Below the pieces are notes generated by a model. It ran no database searches. It was given only the letters and a program-made list of their open reading frames with translations, and was not told the DNA's origin. A stretch of 64,000 nucleotides of DNA. Origin: Protopterus annectens. Lineage: Eukaryota > Chordata > Ceratodontiformes > Protopteridae. The position numbers and the translations under genes were made by a program. Positions 11,667 to 23,884 of this stretch are shown here, one piece after another; position 1 is the stretch's first letter, and the number at the start of each line of letters is the position of its first letter. Location: positions 932,902,007-932,966,006 of the forward strand of contig NC_056743.1 in assembly GCF_019279795.1 (NCBI RefSeq). Direction: 5' to 3'.

Positions 11667-12803
11667 ATGCATGCTGTTAAACCTTTGGGTGAGTCAAGCA
11701 GTTCTACTGCCTGCGTTCCAGCTTCCGGACAAACTAGTAATGGATGGTCTGAAAAACTTTTCATGTCTTTCTCTAATCCACTATTGAATTTGGGTTTCAC
11801 TGTGGTGAAGAATAGACAAGAAGGCAGTGATGTTCCGGCACCTGTGGATAAAACTTTCGAGGATTTATTAAAGGATTTAAACTACAAGGTGAGCAAACTT
11901 CAACGCCTACAATGGCAGATATACCATCTTGAAGCGTGCCTTGAGTACGGGATTGTACCCAGAGGCATGAGAATATTATGCATGCCGGCGCAAGGGGATC
12001 GGTACCCTGACCTGCTTGCGAAATGGCAGGCTTTAAATATTAACACCAGCTACAAATATATGGAACTCCTTATTAGTTTCTTCACTCTGGAGACAGAGGG
12101 GCTAAAGAAGGAGGTACAGTTTTTGTTGCACAGATTGGAAACTGAATTCACTGACCATAGAAGCACACAGCGACTACAACAGGTTTGCATTTCGATTCAA
12201 GATAATGCAGAAAAGTTACGGCATGATAAGGTTAACAAAATAAAGAGAGACTATGAAGATTTTTCAAGGGGCAACATTTTTGTTTGGCCCAAACATCAGC
12301 GGTTGCCTAGGGATCATCATGAGCATACTGAACGGCTTACGGAGACACGTCCTGAGGAGGGGCGTGCAGATCAAGTCAGGGACATTACAGAGATACGCAC
12401 AGTGGCAATGGACAATTCTTCTTCTATTTTTTCTTTAGTTTTTCCATCGACGCCATGTGAACAGGCTGGCGTCATCAAAGAACAAGCAATTAATAACGTT
12501 ACTGAATCCTCTACGGACCTTTCAGTAGCTGCGAACATAGGCAGCACTATCCCGAGCTCCCTTGGGACATCATCTAGGCACAATATGGGAGCAGTAACTG
12601 AATCTGAAGGGATTGAGATTATGACAACCACTTTAAGGGTCTCAGAAACCATTGACATGGGTACAGGGGCGCGACCAAAGGTGTTACAGGGGCAGAAGCG
12701 TTTTTTGGAACAGCTACCAGCCCCTGTCAAAAAGAAAGGGGCCTGGAAAAGATCGCAAAGCGACGACAGAGAAGTGGGGAAAAGGAGAAGGACTTTACAA
12801 TGA
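11667..12803 (+). CDS. PLE-1 ORF1 protein, function unknown
   Basis: A 378-codon frame upstream of the RT. No domain of known function is recognised. The N-terminus is Ser/Thr-rich. Residues about 60-215 are rich in Leu, Lys and Glu and probably helical or coiled-coil (KDLNYKVSKLQRLQ, LKKEVQFLLHRLETEF). The C-terminus is strongly basic (KKKGAWKR, GKRRRTLQ), resembling a nuclear-localisation or nucleic-acid-binding tail. Its TGA overlaps the ORF2 ATG as ATGA. An extra upstream ORF is known in some Penelope-like families; an RNA-binding role is inference only. Confidence 0.75.
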   Translation: MHAVKPLGESSSSTACVPASGQTSNGWSEKLFMSFSNPLLNLGFTVVKNRQEGSDVPAPVDKTFEDLLKDLNYKVSKLQRLQWQIYHLEACLEYGIVPRGMRILCMPAQGDRYPDLLAKWQALNINTSYKYMELLISFFTLETEGLKKEVQFLLHRLETEFTDHRSTQRLQQVCISIQDNAEKLRHDKVNKIKRDYEDFSRGNIFVWPKHQRLPRDHHEHTERLTETRPEEGRADQVRDITEIRTVAMDNSSSIFSLVFPSTPCEQAGVIKEQAINNVTESSTDLSVAANIGSTIPSSLGTSSRHNMGAVTESEGIEIMTTTLRVSETIDMGTGARPKVLQGQKRFLEQLPAPVKKKGAWKRSQSDDREVGKRRRTLQ

Positions 12804-15004
12804 CTGTTGGGAATCATACTGGTATTGTGTATAATTTATCTTCTCATGCTTTAACACAGGAAGAACTGTTTGTTTTGAACAAAGGATTAACTTTTGTGCC
12901 CAGCAGGAATTGTTTACATAATGAAGTAATCATGGATGTTATGCTATTTTGTAGAAACATTATGTTAAAATTGATGTTTGGTAATAATGCACCTGGTTGT
13001 CCTACACCCAGAAAAGCTAGTGGTTTTGTACCACCACTCACACCCACTTTGCACCTCTTCATGAATGCATGTGAGAGGGATTTAGAAAAATATTATACAG
13101 AAGGGCATTTTACTAGATATTTTAATTTGACTCAAGGGCAGACCAGAGCTTTGCATAATCTAGCTAATAATGATTCTTTAACTATAAAAACAGCAGATAA
13201 GGGTGGAGCAATTGTTGTAATGGATACGGATTGGTATAATAACAAAATAGAGCGAATGTTGAAGGATGATGCAGCATATGTAGAGATTAATCCCTTGCAA
13301 GTGAAAATTATTATTGATAAAGTGCATTTGAATTTAAGGAATTTGAGGGATAATTTGATTATCACAGAAGAAGTGTACCAATTTCTATGGGTAGATAAAC
13401 CAGTAATCCCCATATTCAAAGCCCTCCCGAAGCTGCATAAGTGCTTGCAAGACCCACCCCTTAGACCCATAGTATCGGGTAGGGGGTGGGTGACTGAGAA
13501 TGTTTCCATATGGATAGAATTTTTGCTTAAACCCTATGTCGAACAGATGAGTAACATTTTGGTAGATACAAGACACTTTTTACAGGTTTTGGGTGGGATT
13601 ATTAAACCAGAAGGTGTAGATAGAGTATTAATGATTACACTGGACATTAATAGCTTATTCACTGTCATCAACAATGATTATGGTGTTTCTTCAATTGGGG
13701 CACTTTTGGCCGGTTTGGGGGCCACGGAAAGTAGAGTTCATCTTACCAAGGCTTTGCTGACACTTGTTTTGGACAACAATGTCTTCTTCGGAGCCGGTTC
13801 CACGTATAGGCAAGCACAGGGGGTTGCCATGGGCACCCCCTGTGCCAATACCTATGCGAACCTGGTACTCTCACAATGGGAAACCACCAACATTTTGAAT
13901 AATGAAAGATGGAAGAATTACATCCTCATGTATACATGTTTTGTTGACGATATTTTTATTCTGTGGAATGGTGATTACTATTTGTTTGAAAGTTTTTTGC
14001 CTTATATACATTCAACAACTACATTTCTTAAGTTTAGGGCCAAAACTTCCTATAATAGTATTGAATTCTTGGATGTTTGCGTAACACAAACACAGGAAGG
14101 TTTTTCATCCAACCTCTATAAAAAAGAATGCTGGAAGAACACCCTGTTATTATTTGACAGTATGCACCCTCGTTATTTGTTTCCTAACATCGTTAGAGGT
14201 CAAGTGAGTCGGGCATCTAGAATAAGTACAGATGATAAGTACTTTGAGCAAGAATTGTTTAATCTTACAGGGCATTTTGAACAAAGAGGTTATGGAAGGA
14301 GTATGGCTAAGAAAGTTATTGATGAGAGTAAGGTACATAGGCAGACCAAGTATAAACCTTGGTTAGAGAGACATCAAGAAGGGACATCTTCTGAGAATAG
14401 ACAGGGCAGCACAAGAGAAGGAGACCTTAAGGTTATGTTCACATATGGCAGTAACATTGGTGATATTTGCAAAATCATACGAAATAATTGGAACATTCTC
14501 ACCAGTGATACAAACCTCAAAGGTATTATTGATAATAGACCAGGTTTCCGGTATAGAAGGAATAAAAATCTTAAAGATTTTTTATGTAACGAGAAGACTT
14601 TGCAAATCGATAGGTCTTTTAAGGTTACTTCAGGAACACTCCCCTGTGGAGCATGCAAGGCCTGTGTCAGTATAAATAAGGAGGTTAATTTTGCACATCC
14701 AGTGACGGGCAAAACCATAGTTTTTAAAGGGAAGGCCACTTGTAGGACCAATAATGTGGTCTATTTGGCTGAGTGCACAAAGTGTCCAAGTTTTTATGTA
14801 GGGATGACGAACAACATGTTTAAGGTGAGAATTTTGCAGCACCTAGGTAGTATTAGGAATGGGGATGTTAGTAATGCCTTATTTAGGCATGTGCGAGAAC
14901 ATCCTACACATAGTTTTTTATTTAGAGTCATTGTAAATATTAGGTTGAGTAGAAGGGGGGGGGCATTAAATTGCAAACAGCGTTGGCTGAAACAAAATGG
15001 ATAA
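12800..15004 (+). CDS. PLE-1 ORF2: reverse transcriptase with GIY-YIG endonuclease
   Basis: A 734-codon open frame. The N-terminal region has the Penelope-type ELFVLNKGLTFVP stretch (residues about 22-34). The RT begins with ADKGG (about 132), continues with LPKLHK and DPPLRPI, then QGVAMGTPCANTYANL, and has FVDDIF with the catalytic Asp pair near residue 380. A cysteine cluster CGACKAC (about 615) precedes a GIY-YIG nuclease with VVYLAECTKC and FYVGM (about 652-668). The protein would nick chromosomal DNA and reverse-transcribe its own RNA in the nucleus. The start overlaps the ORF1 stop by four bases. Confidence 0.93.
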   Translation: MTVGNHTGIVYNLSSHALTQEELFVLNKGLTFVPSRNCLHNEVIMDVMLFCRNIMLKLMFGNNAPGCPTPRKASGFVPPLTPTLHLFMNACERDLEKYYTEGHFTRYFNLTQGQTRALHNLANNDSLTIKTADKGGAIVVMDTDWYNNKIERMLKDDAAYVEINPLQVKIIIDKVHLNLRNLRDNLIITEEVYQFLWVDKPVIPIFKALPKLHKCLQDPPLRPIVSGRGWVTENVSIWIEFLLKPYVEQMSNILVDTRHFLQVLGGIIKPEGVDRVLMITLDINSLFTVINNDYGVSSIGALLAGLGATESRVHLTKALLTLVLDNNVFFGAGSTYRQAQGVAMGTPCANTYANLVLSQWETTNILNNERWKNYILMYTCFVDDIFILWNGDYYLFESFLPYIHSTTTFLKFRAKTSYNSIEFLDVCVTQTQEGFSSNLYKKECWKNTLLLFDSMHPRYLFPNIVRGQVSRASRISTDDKYFEQELFNLTGHFEQRGYGRSMAKKVIDESKVHRQTKYKPWLERHQEGTSSENRQGSTREGDLKVMFTYGSNIGDICKIIRNNWNILTSDTNLKGIIDNRPGFRYRRNKNLKDFLCNEKTLQIDRSFKVTSGTLPCGACKACVSINKEVNFAHPVTGKTIVFKGKATCRTNNVVYLAECTKCPSFYVGMTNNMFKVRILQHLGSIRNGDVSNALFRHVREHPTHSFLFRVIVNIRLSRRGGALNCKQRWLKQNG

Positions 15005-15258
15005 TAGAATTAATGGCACATAGACCCCCTGGGCTCAATGATGTAATACCTGTAAAACCTACTCTTTTGAATAGGCGAGTTCATCATTGAATTCTATTGG
15101 TTGTTGCACAATTTAAATATGTGTTTGTTTAATGTTTGTTGTCTGATGAAGGGTGTAACCCGAAAGCGCTTACTTTGTGTCTCAAGGATTGTGTTTTAAG
15201 GACTTTGTTTTATTAAATATTTATTGACTTACAGCAGTGTCCTGTCACTTTTCGTTTC
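14485..15258 (+). repeat. Downstream pseudo-LTR of PLE-1
   Basis: Second direct copy of 10800-11578. It covers the C-terminal coding part of ORF2, the 3' UTR and the hammerhead-like motif. It ends exactly at the right target-site duplication. Confidence 0.88.
15143..15171 (+). ncRNA. Hammerhead-like ribozyme core, downstream PLE-1 end
   Basis: Same core as at 11463: CTGATGA, GGGT/ACCC stem, GAAA at 15162-15165, then AAGCGCTT. Having the motif in both end copies could in principle release a unit-length RNA from a tandem transcript. Confidence 0.5.
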
Positions 15259-15273
15259 GAGTTGGAATATTAA
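15259..15273 (+). repeat. PLE-1 target-site duplication, right
   Basis: Exact copy of GAGTTGGAATATTAA at 10306-10320. The host palindromic element resumes after it. Confidence 0.9.
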
Positions 15274-15408
15274 AGTAGGGGGGTGTGGGGGGCATAGTTG
15301 TTGTGATTTTTTTGTTGTTTTTATGGTTCATTTTGAACCTTCGATATTCTGGTCTCGATGATCAGAACATCGATGTTCTGAACATTCGATGATTCAAAGT
15401 GAATCCAT

Positions 15409-15412
<4 letters not shown>

Positions 15413-15461
<49 letters not shown>
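15413..15461. repeat. (TA)n microsatellite
   Basis: Right-hand TA border of the palindromic element that hosts PLE-1. Confidence 0.95.
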
Positions 15462-15462
<1 letters not shown>

Positions 15463-15466
<4 letters not shown>

Positions 15467-15560
15467 TATTTTATTTTACATTTGTTGACCGGGATAGTCC
15501 GACTGGATACATGTCCATTTTCAGCGGAGGCCCGGGGCGAAAAGCTCCAACATAGTCACA
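15463..15560 (-). mobile_element. L2-like LINE 3' tail fragment
   Basis: On the minus strand: GGAGCTTTTCGCCCCGGGCC, a GGACTATCCCGGTCAACAAA-type stretch and a TAAAATAAAATAAAT tail. Same as the 3' ends at 49998 and 52024. Only about 100 bp is present, directly next to a TA array. Confidence 0.75.
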
Positions 15561-15832
15561 GAAACAGATAGTTACATATTAGTGTTTAAGATAGAAATGA
15601 ATAAAAAGCAATTTACATACTACATACTACACATACTACCTTGCTCTAACAGACACAACTTACGACAGTTCAATATACAGATCTTTAAAAACATGCTAGT
15701 GAATTTATTAAGACAGATTATAGATTATAGTTTGGCTAATGTACAATGTACATGCTTTTTGATTACATATCCCCACTCTATAAATAATAGTTGCAGTTTC
15801 AACAGTCAAATGTTTATTTGGTTAGCTGATAT

Positions 15833-15938
15833 AGCTGCTGTGATTGTTTTTTGAACATTGGTTATGTCAACTGCTGGAATTGCCAAAGTCAGTATGGTCC
15901 ATGTGGTATGTTATATCTGAAGGTAAGTGAGTTAGGAG
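15833..15938 (+). repeat. Dispersed repeat, copy 2 (partner at 8710-8814)
   Basis: Starts AGCTGCTGTGATTG and shares the block ATGTCAACTGCTGGAATTGC with the partner. It differs by scattered substitutions. Confidence 0.75.
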
Positions 15939-17645
<1,707 letters not shown>

Positions 17646-18455
17646 TGAAGACTTGGTTGGGGGTGGTGCAGGAGGGCTTTTACCAATGTTTCTGGGACTT
17701 CGAACCAAAACAGGACTATCCAAATCAGCTTTCTGGGGATCTTGTCATATGCTTTCTCCAAGTCTAGGAATACCCAGTTGAACTCTTTCCTTATGCATAG
17801 CTTCTTCTCAACTATGTGTTTCATTGCAAACTTTGGGTCATTTGCGCTGCATCCTGACCTAATCAAAACTGCTCATCTCCCATTTTTCTTCTACTACTCT
17901 GCACAGTCATTTATCAATCACCCTCTCCAGAAATTTCTTGCAGTGTGACAGGAGTTTGAGACCACTATATTGCCCACAGTTGTGAATGCCCTCTTACTTC
18001 TTCTACACCGACACTAGAATGCTTATTTTCCAGTCACATGGGACATGCCTTTCTGTCCATACTGACATGAGTTTCTTCTGAGGCAATTTCTCCCCTAATT
18101 CACCCAACATCTCAATCATATCTGTTGTGACCTTATTTGAGGCTGCTGCTTTCCCTGACTTCATTTTCCTTAGTGCTGTTCTTGTTTATTTTATGGTGGG
18201 TTCCTCTTCTTTCATTATTATCTGTGTCTGGAGCAGTACATCATCTGTGGAGTTTTACTCATTTAGAAGCTGGTGGGTATACTCCTTCCAACTACCTTTG
18301 ACATCCTGTGGAATGGGGAGCAGGTGTTTGCTGACATCCATTATGACGGGTGTCTATGACTATTTTTCTCTGTTAGCCAACCAATATTCCTTCTTAGCCT
18401 GTCTTTTCTATCTCCCACTTTTTCCTGCACTACTTTCTTTTGATGAGTTCTTGGA
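17646..18455 (-). pseudogene. RTE-type LINE reverse transcriptase fragment
   Basis: On the minus strand the order is WKEYTHQLLNE, a RTALRKMKSGKAA block, EMLGELGEK, PCDWKISILV, YSGLKLLSHCKKFLERVI, then NWVFLDLEKAYDKIPRKLIW at 17640-17760. That is the typical RTE-clade RT order up to the first catalytic Asp block. Several stops and frame changes break it, and the YADD region and 3' end are missing. A 5'- and 3'-truncated dead copy. Confidence 0.75.
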
Positions 18456-18950
18456 GTTTTGCATTCCACCACCACCTTTCCTCATGTACTTTATTTTATC
18501 ATTGTATAATTTGTCACTTTTACTCTGCTTTTTGTATTCTATATTACTTTTTGTTGTATTCCCACTCAGACACTGAACTAGATCCATTGGGATCAGTGGT
18601 CTACTTGCTTAACAAATTTAAATTAAATAAATAAGTGAATAAATGACTAAATCAGTATATGTGTAGATTTGAATTTGGAGGGAGTTTTTTTGGTGGGATA
18701 GAGGGTTTTGAGGTTGTGCTTTACATGAGCAATGTGTGAATTCTAGTTTGTAGTGAATAAAGTAAATATGGAAGGTTTAGGGAAATTGAGTTACTTCAGA
18801 GAAATGGCAAGGATACAAATAAATTGTTTATGATGTGCCAAGAATGTAGATAAAAAAAATCTACATAGTACACCAGGTACATGTTTTTATTACATCCTTT
18901 ACCTGAATATTAAAGGACATACACACACACACATATATATAAATCTATAG

Positions 18951-19245
18951 GCCAGATTTACTAAAGTCTACACTAAGTGTACCTGATATGTATTCAAAAA
19001 CATTTTTATCACATTTTTTGTGCTTTCTAGTCACTCAGAAAGATTACACTAAGTGTTCATGTAGTCTACTCTTTGTGATAACCTTTATAAATCGCTGTCA
19101 ATATGTAAAGCTGCAAGAATATCATTAGGAAATCTAAAATTAGGAGGAAAGAGGTATGAGTTATGTCTGTGTTGTCTGTTCACTTAGAACAGTGTCTACA
19201 CTTAGTGTATACTTAGCATAAGAGTTTTTGAATCCTGTGGTATAT
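18951..19245. mobile_element. Candidate palindromic MITE
   Basis: CTACACTAAGTGTAC near 18982 faces CTACACTTAGTGTATAC near 19195, with further loose inverted matching towards both ends and TA-rich flanks. No coding capacity. Ends and duplication could not be fixed by eye. Confidence 0.4.
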
Positions 19246-19249
19246 CTAT

Positions 19250-19288
19250 CTATATCTGTATATCTATATATCTATATATATATATATA

Positions 19289-19333
<45 letters not shown>
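19250..19333. repeat. TATC/(TA)n microsatellite
   Basis: TATC units grade into a TA array of more than 30 units. Confidence 0.9.
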
Positions 19334-20974
<1,641 letters not shown>

Positions 20975-22660
20975 GTAAACTGTCCTGCCATCTCCACGCC
21001 CAGCTTGGTGGATATTGGCATCCTAAGACAATGTAGCAATTGCCTCTTATTTACTGGCAACCAACTAATTCTTAAACTGATAAGGAATGTAAGAGATGTA
21101 ATTGCACAATGTTACTGGAGGCAAATCGCTTGCATAAACAGGTACTCATAATAACAGTCAGGTTGTCAGTGCACACACTACACCTACCTGCACACAGTAT
21201 GGAGCAGACACATGGACCCACATGTGCTGTGGCTCTTAAATGTAATCTTCCTGAACTTCAAAGACCTCCCAGACATAGCACCTGCAAGAAATATCCTCAG
21301 CAGCCATAAAAGCATTCCACCAAAGCAATACCCACCACAATACATACAGACATGTCTCATGGAGACTCAGCTTCTAAGCCCATAAAGGAAGCCACCACAC
21401 AATTCAATGTTTTGGTTACAAAAGACTTGATTGTGAGACACACACATATACTACTAAATGAGGCTGCGTAAGGAGAAAGTCACAGTCCGATGCCTATCAT
21501 GGCCAGGATCTGCTAGATCATGCATTCAGGTTTGTGGATTACAAGTACCAGTATGACTCTGTCCCGTTTATGTGGTTATAAATGACCTGAAATGCACAGA
21601 GACATGATGGAGCTTTCAGGTTATGTGTCCCAGACCTATAAGAGCATAGCATTGAGCAGCACATTACCTTCTCCAAGTATAATGCCACAATTTGAACACA
21701 AGATAATTGATTCTAATAATTAGCCAAGTTATTGGTGTCACTCCGATATTTGTCAGCATGAGAGGATATGGTCAACAAACCATGCTGCTTTGCCAGGGAT
21801 GGGCTGCACCTGTCTCTTCTAAGCTTTTGAATATTGGATAAAACATTGTCGTCCCCCCATTGTGCCTTTTTTAAGGCAATGTCAAACTGACAAATCTTCC
21901 GACATAGCAAAATCAACCCTAGAAAATCTAAATATGTTACTGCTCAATGCCAGGAGTCTAAACAAAAAACTCCATTCCATCCACACTATCCTCACCCCAG
22001 AGAATGCTGTTGAATGAGCAATTACCAAGATACAGTTTAAAGCCACAGAGAACACTATGGTAATGCAGGGCTACAATGCCTTATACACATTTAGACTAGC
22101 TACTATGCAGACAGGGACTAAGGGTGGAAGTGTCTTGATTTACACAAAAGACAAAACATTCCTCAAGGCTGGTCAAATATGATGACATGCATAAGTTTCT
22201 CCATTTCTAAATTACCAGAGGCAAAATCCCATACCATATCCTTATAGGCTAAAGGTCCCCCTCTATTACCCAGGAAACCATAACATATACATTTACTGAA
22301 GACACTCAACATTCAACCCAATGTCATATTCATGGGTGACTTTAACTATCCCACAATATACTGGGAATCATACATGACCCCAAACTTTGAAGCCCCGAAA
22401 TTTCTGAACTTTGTCAACATAAACATCCTAGATCAGATAGTCCACATGTCCATTAGGGACACAAATGTACTGAATCTGGTCCTCACTAATATGGGAGAAT
22501 GCTGCACCTCTTAGTGTAATGTCCTCCCTGGTAAGGTTGGATCATAAAGCTGTTTCCTTTGAAATAAAAATACAATCTGAAAACCCTTTTGGCCCTGGGA
22601 CATATAAAAACTATTCTAAAGCAAACTTCCTACTATTCAATGATAACCTGTCAAATTTTC

Positions 22661-22978
22661 ATGACCCCCCCACCCCCAAAGCCCTGAGAACACTGCTGCC
22701 TGTGTGGAATTGTTCACAGAGGCCCTGGACAATCATGTTAACAAATGCATAGGCAGCTGTGCCCATCAGGAATAAGCACAGAACAAACTCAAAAAACAAG
22801 CCACCCTGTTGGAATCCCTTCATGCCCCACACCTCCAAAACCCTGAGAACACTGCTGCCTGTGTGGAATTGTTCACAGAGACCCTGTACAATCATGTTAA
22901 CAAATGCATAAAGACAGCTGTACCCATCAAGAATAAACACAGAACAAACAAATAACAGGCCACCCTGTTGGAATCCCA
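22661..22978. repeat. Tandem duplication of about 159 bp inside CR1 copy 2
   Basis: Units at 22661-22819 and 22822-22978 share CCCTGAGAACACTGCTGCCT and GCCACCCTGTTGGAATCCC. The two have a few differences, so the duplication is not very recent. Confidence 0.85.
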
Positions 22979-23090
22979 ACATCAATTGCTTGTATAACAA
23001 AAGGAAGAAAGTCATGACAAAAATTAAGAAGTTAAGATAAGAAAGTCCCTATGAGGAATGAACTGAACTGGAAACCAATAGAGAGGCGTG

Positions 23091-23329
23091 AAAATAGAAG
23101 AGTAACTGCTACAGACACACGGTAGAAATAAAATAATTCAGCACTTTAATAACAAAAGACAGGAGGTAAGAGCTTTCATACCATAAGGTGCTTCTTCCAA
23201 CTGTCTGAAAAAGCAACTTATAGCAACTTATGGTGTGAAAGCACTTATCTAGTGTCTTAGCTTTTGTTATTAAAGTACTAACTTATTTTATTTCTGCTGT
23301 GTCTCTGTAGCTGTTAGTCTTCTGTTTTC
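23091..23329. mobile_element. Foldback insert resembling a Penelope-type end
   Basis: Arms at 23091-23187 and 23225-23329 are inverted copies (TACAGACACACGGTAGAAAT against ATTTCTGCTGTGTCTCTGTA) around a loop of about 37 bp. Each arm has a GTATGAAAGCTCTTA- or GTGTGAAAGCACTTA-type stretch that resembles the hammerhead-like GAAAGCGCTTA region of PLE-1. The outer part resembles the PLE-1 3' end. I interpret it as an old remnant of a Penelope-like end; a simple foldback element is the alternative. Confidence 0.45.
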
Positions 23330-23781
23330 AAAAATTAAGAAGTGCAACACCCATAAATATAAAAATTCTCGGTTTAGCTTCATAATTCCGACAGCCACAT
23401 CCCCGAAACAGCTTCTGCGAACTGCAAAGTATGACTTCTTCAAAACCGCAAATGCTGATGTTCCGAATAACAAAATCTTGCCCCCTTTACCCATGGTAGC
23501 ACTTGTTACAGCAGTCGAGCAGATGGAAATGTTGACGTTTGCTGTTTTTTCAAAATTTAGAGAAGTCGGTGGGACAGAATTCGTGGAAACAGTTGCATAT
23601 CTGCACATTCATAGGATGTGCTTTCAACAATATGAAGGTAAACCAAATTCTCATCAGTCTAAACAAGCAATCCAGATGGCAAATTAAGTCTTCAAAAGGC
23701 AAATGTGACTTAAAAATATTCTCCCAGGCCAAGTATAATTGTAAGGTTTTCTTTAGCTACATCTGCAACTTCAAATGCAGT

Positions 23782-23884
23782 GCACAAGTAGAATAGCAGA
23801 AGTCTAGACATGTTTGTGAGATAGAAATTGAGAGAGAAGGAGAGAAGGTTGCACTGAGATTTACATAACAAGAATAAGGGTAAT
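23782..23884. repeat. 103-bp dispersed repeat, copy A
   Basis: Near-identical to 35806-35905 in the same orientation. It interrupts CR1 copy 2 and begins GCACAAGTAGAATAGCAGAA. It is far better conserved than the CR1 around it. Confidence 0.85.

Larger units (their letters stand above)
10321..15258 (+). mobile_element. Penelope-like element PLE-1, looks whole in its main copy
   Basis: A retroelement of the Penelope class, whose RT is joined to a GIY-YIG endonuclease. From left to right: a minus-oriented end copy (10321-10793), a partial plus copy ending in the 3' UTR (about 10800-11578), a 5' leader, ORF1, ORF2, and a second 3' end copy (14485-15258). The left and right plus-oriented end copies are about 99% alike by eye, so the insertion is young. 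Pseudo-LTRs plus an inverted end copy are known of this class. An exact 15-bp target duplication encloses everything. Confidence 0.92.
9985..15411. mobile_element. Palindromic element split by PLE-1
   Basis: The left part (9985-10320) and right part (15274-15411) together form one element with inverted arms. GGTTCCACTTT and AGAACATCGATGTTCAGAAC at 9986-10050 mirror sequences at 15360-15408, and both outer ends abut TA arrays. The core motif (CCACTGTAGTGCGATCTTGG, about 10287) lies just before the PLE-1 insertion point. A (TG)n array sits at 10130-10196 within the left part. The element is older than PLE-1, because PLE-1 duplicated 15 bp of it on insertion. Confidence 0.65.

Noticed and set aside
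18127-18576. Plus-strand 149-codon hydrophobic frame as a membrane protein gene
   Set aside because: It is antisense to the RTE-type RT fragment; the hydrophobic residues come from the complement of Lys/Glu-rich coding.
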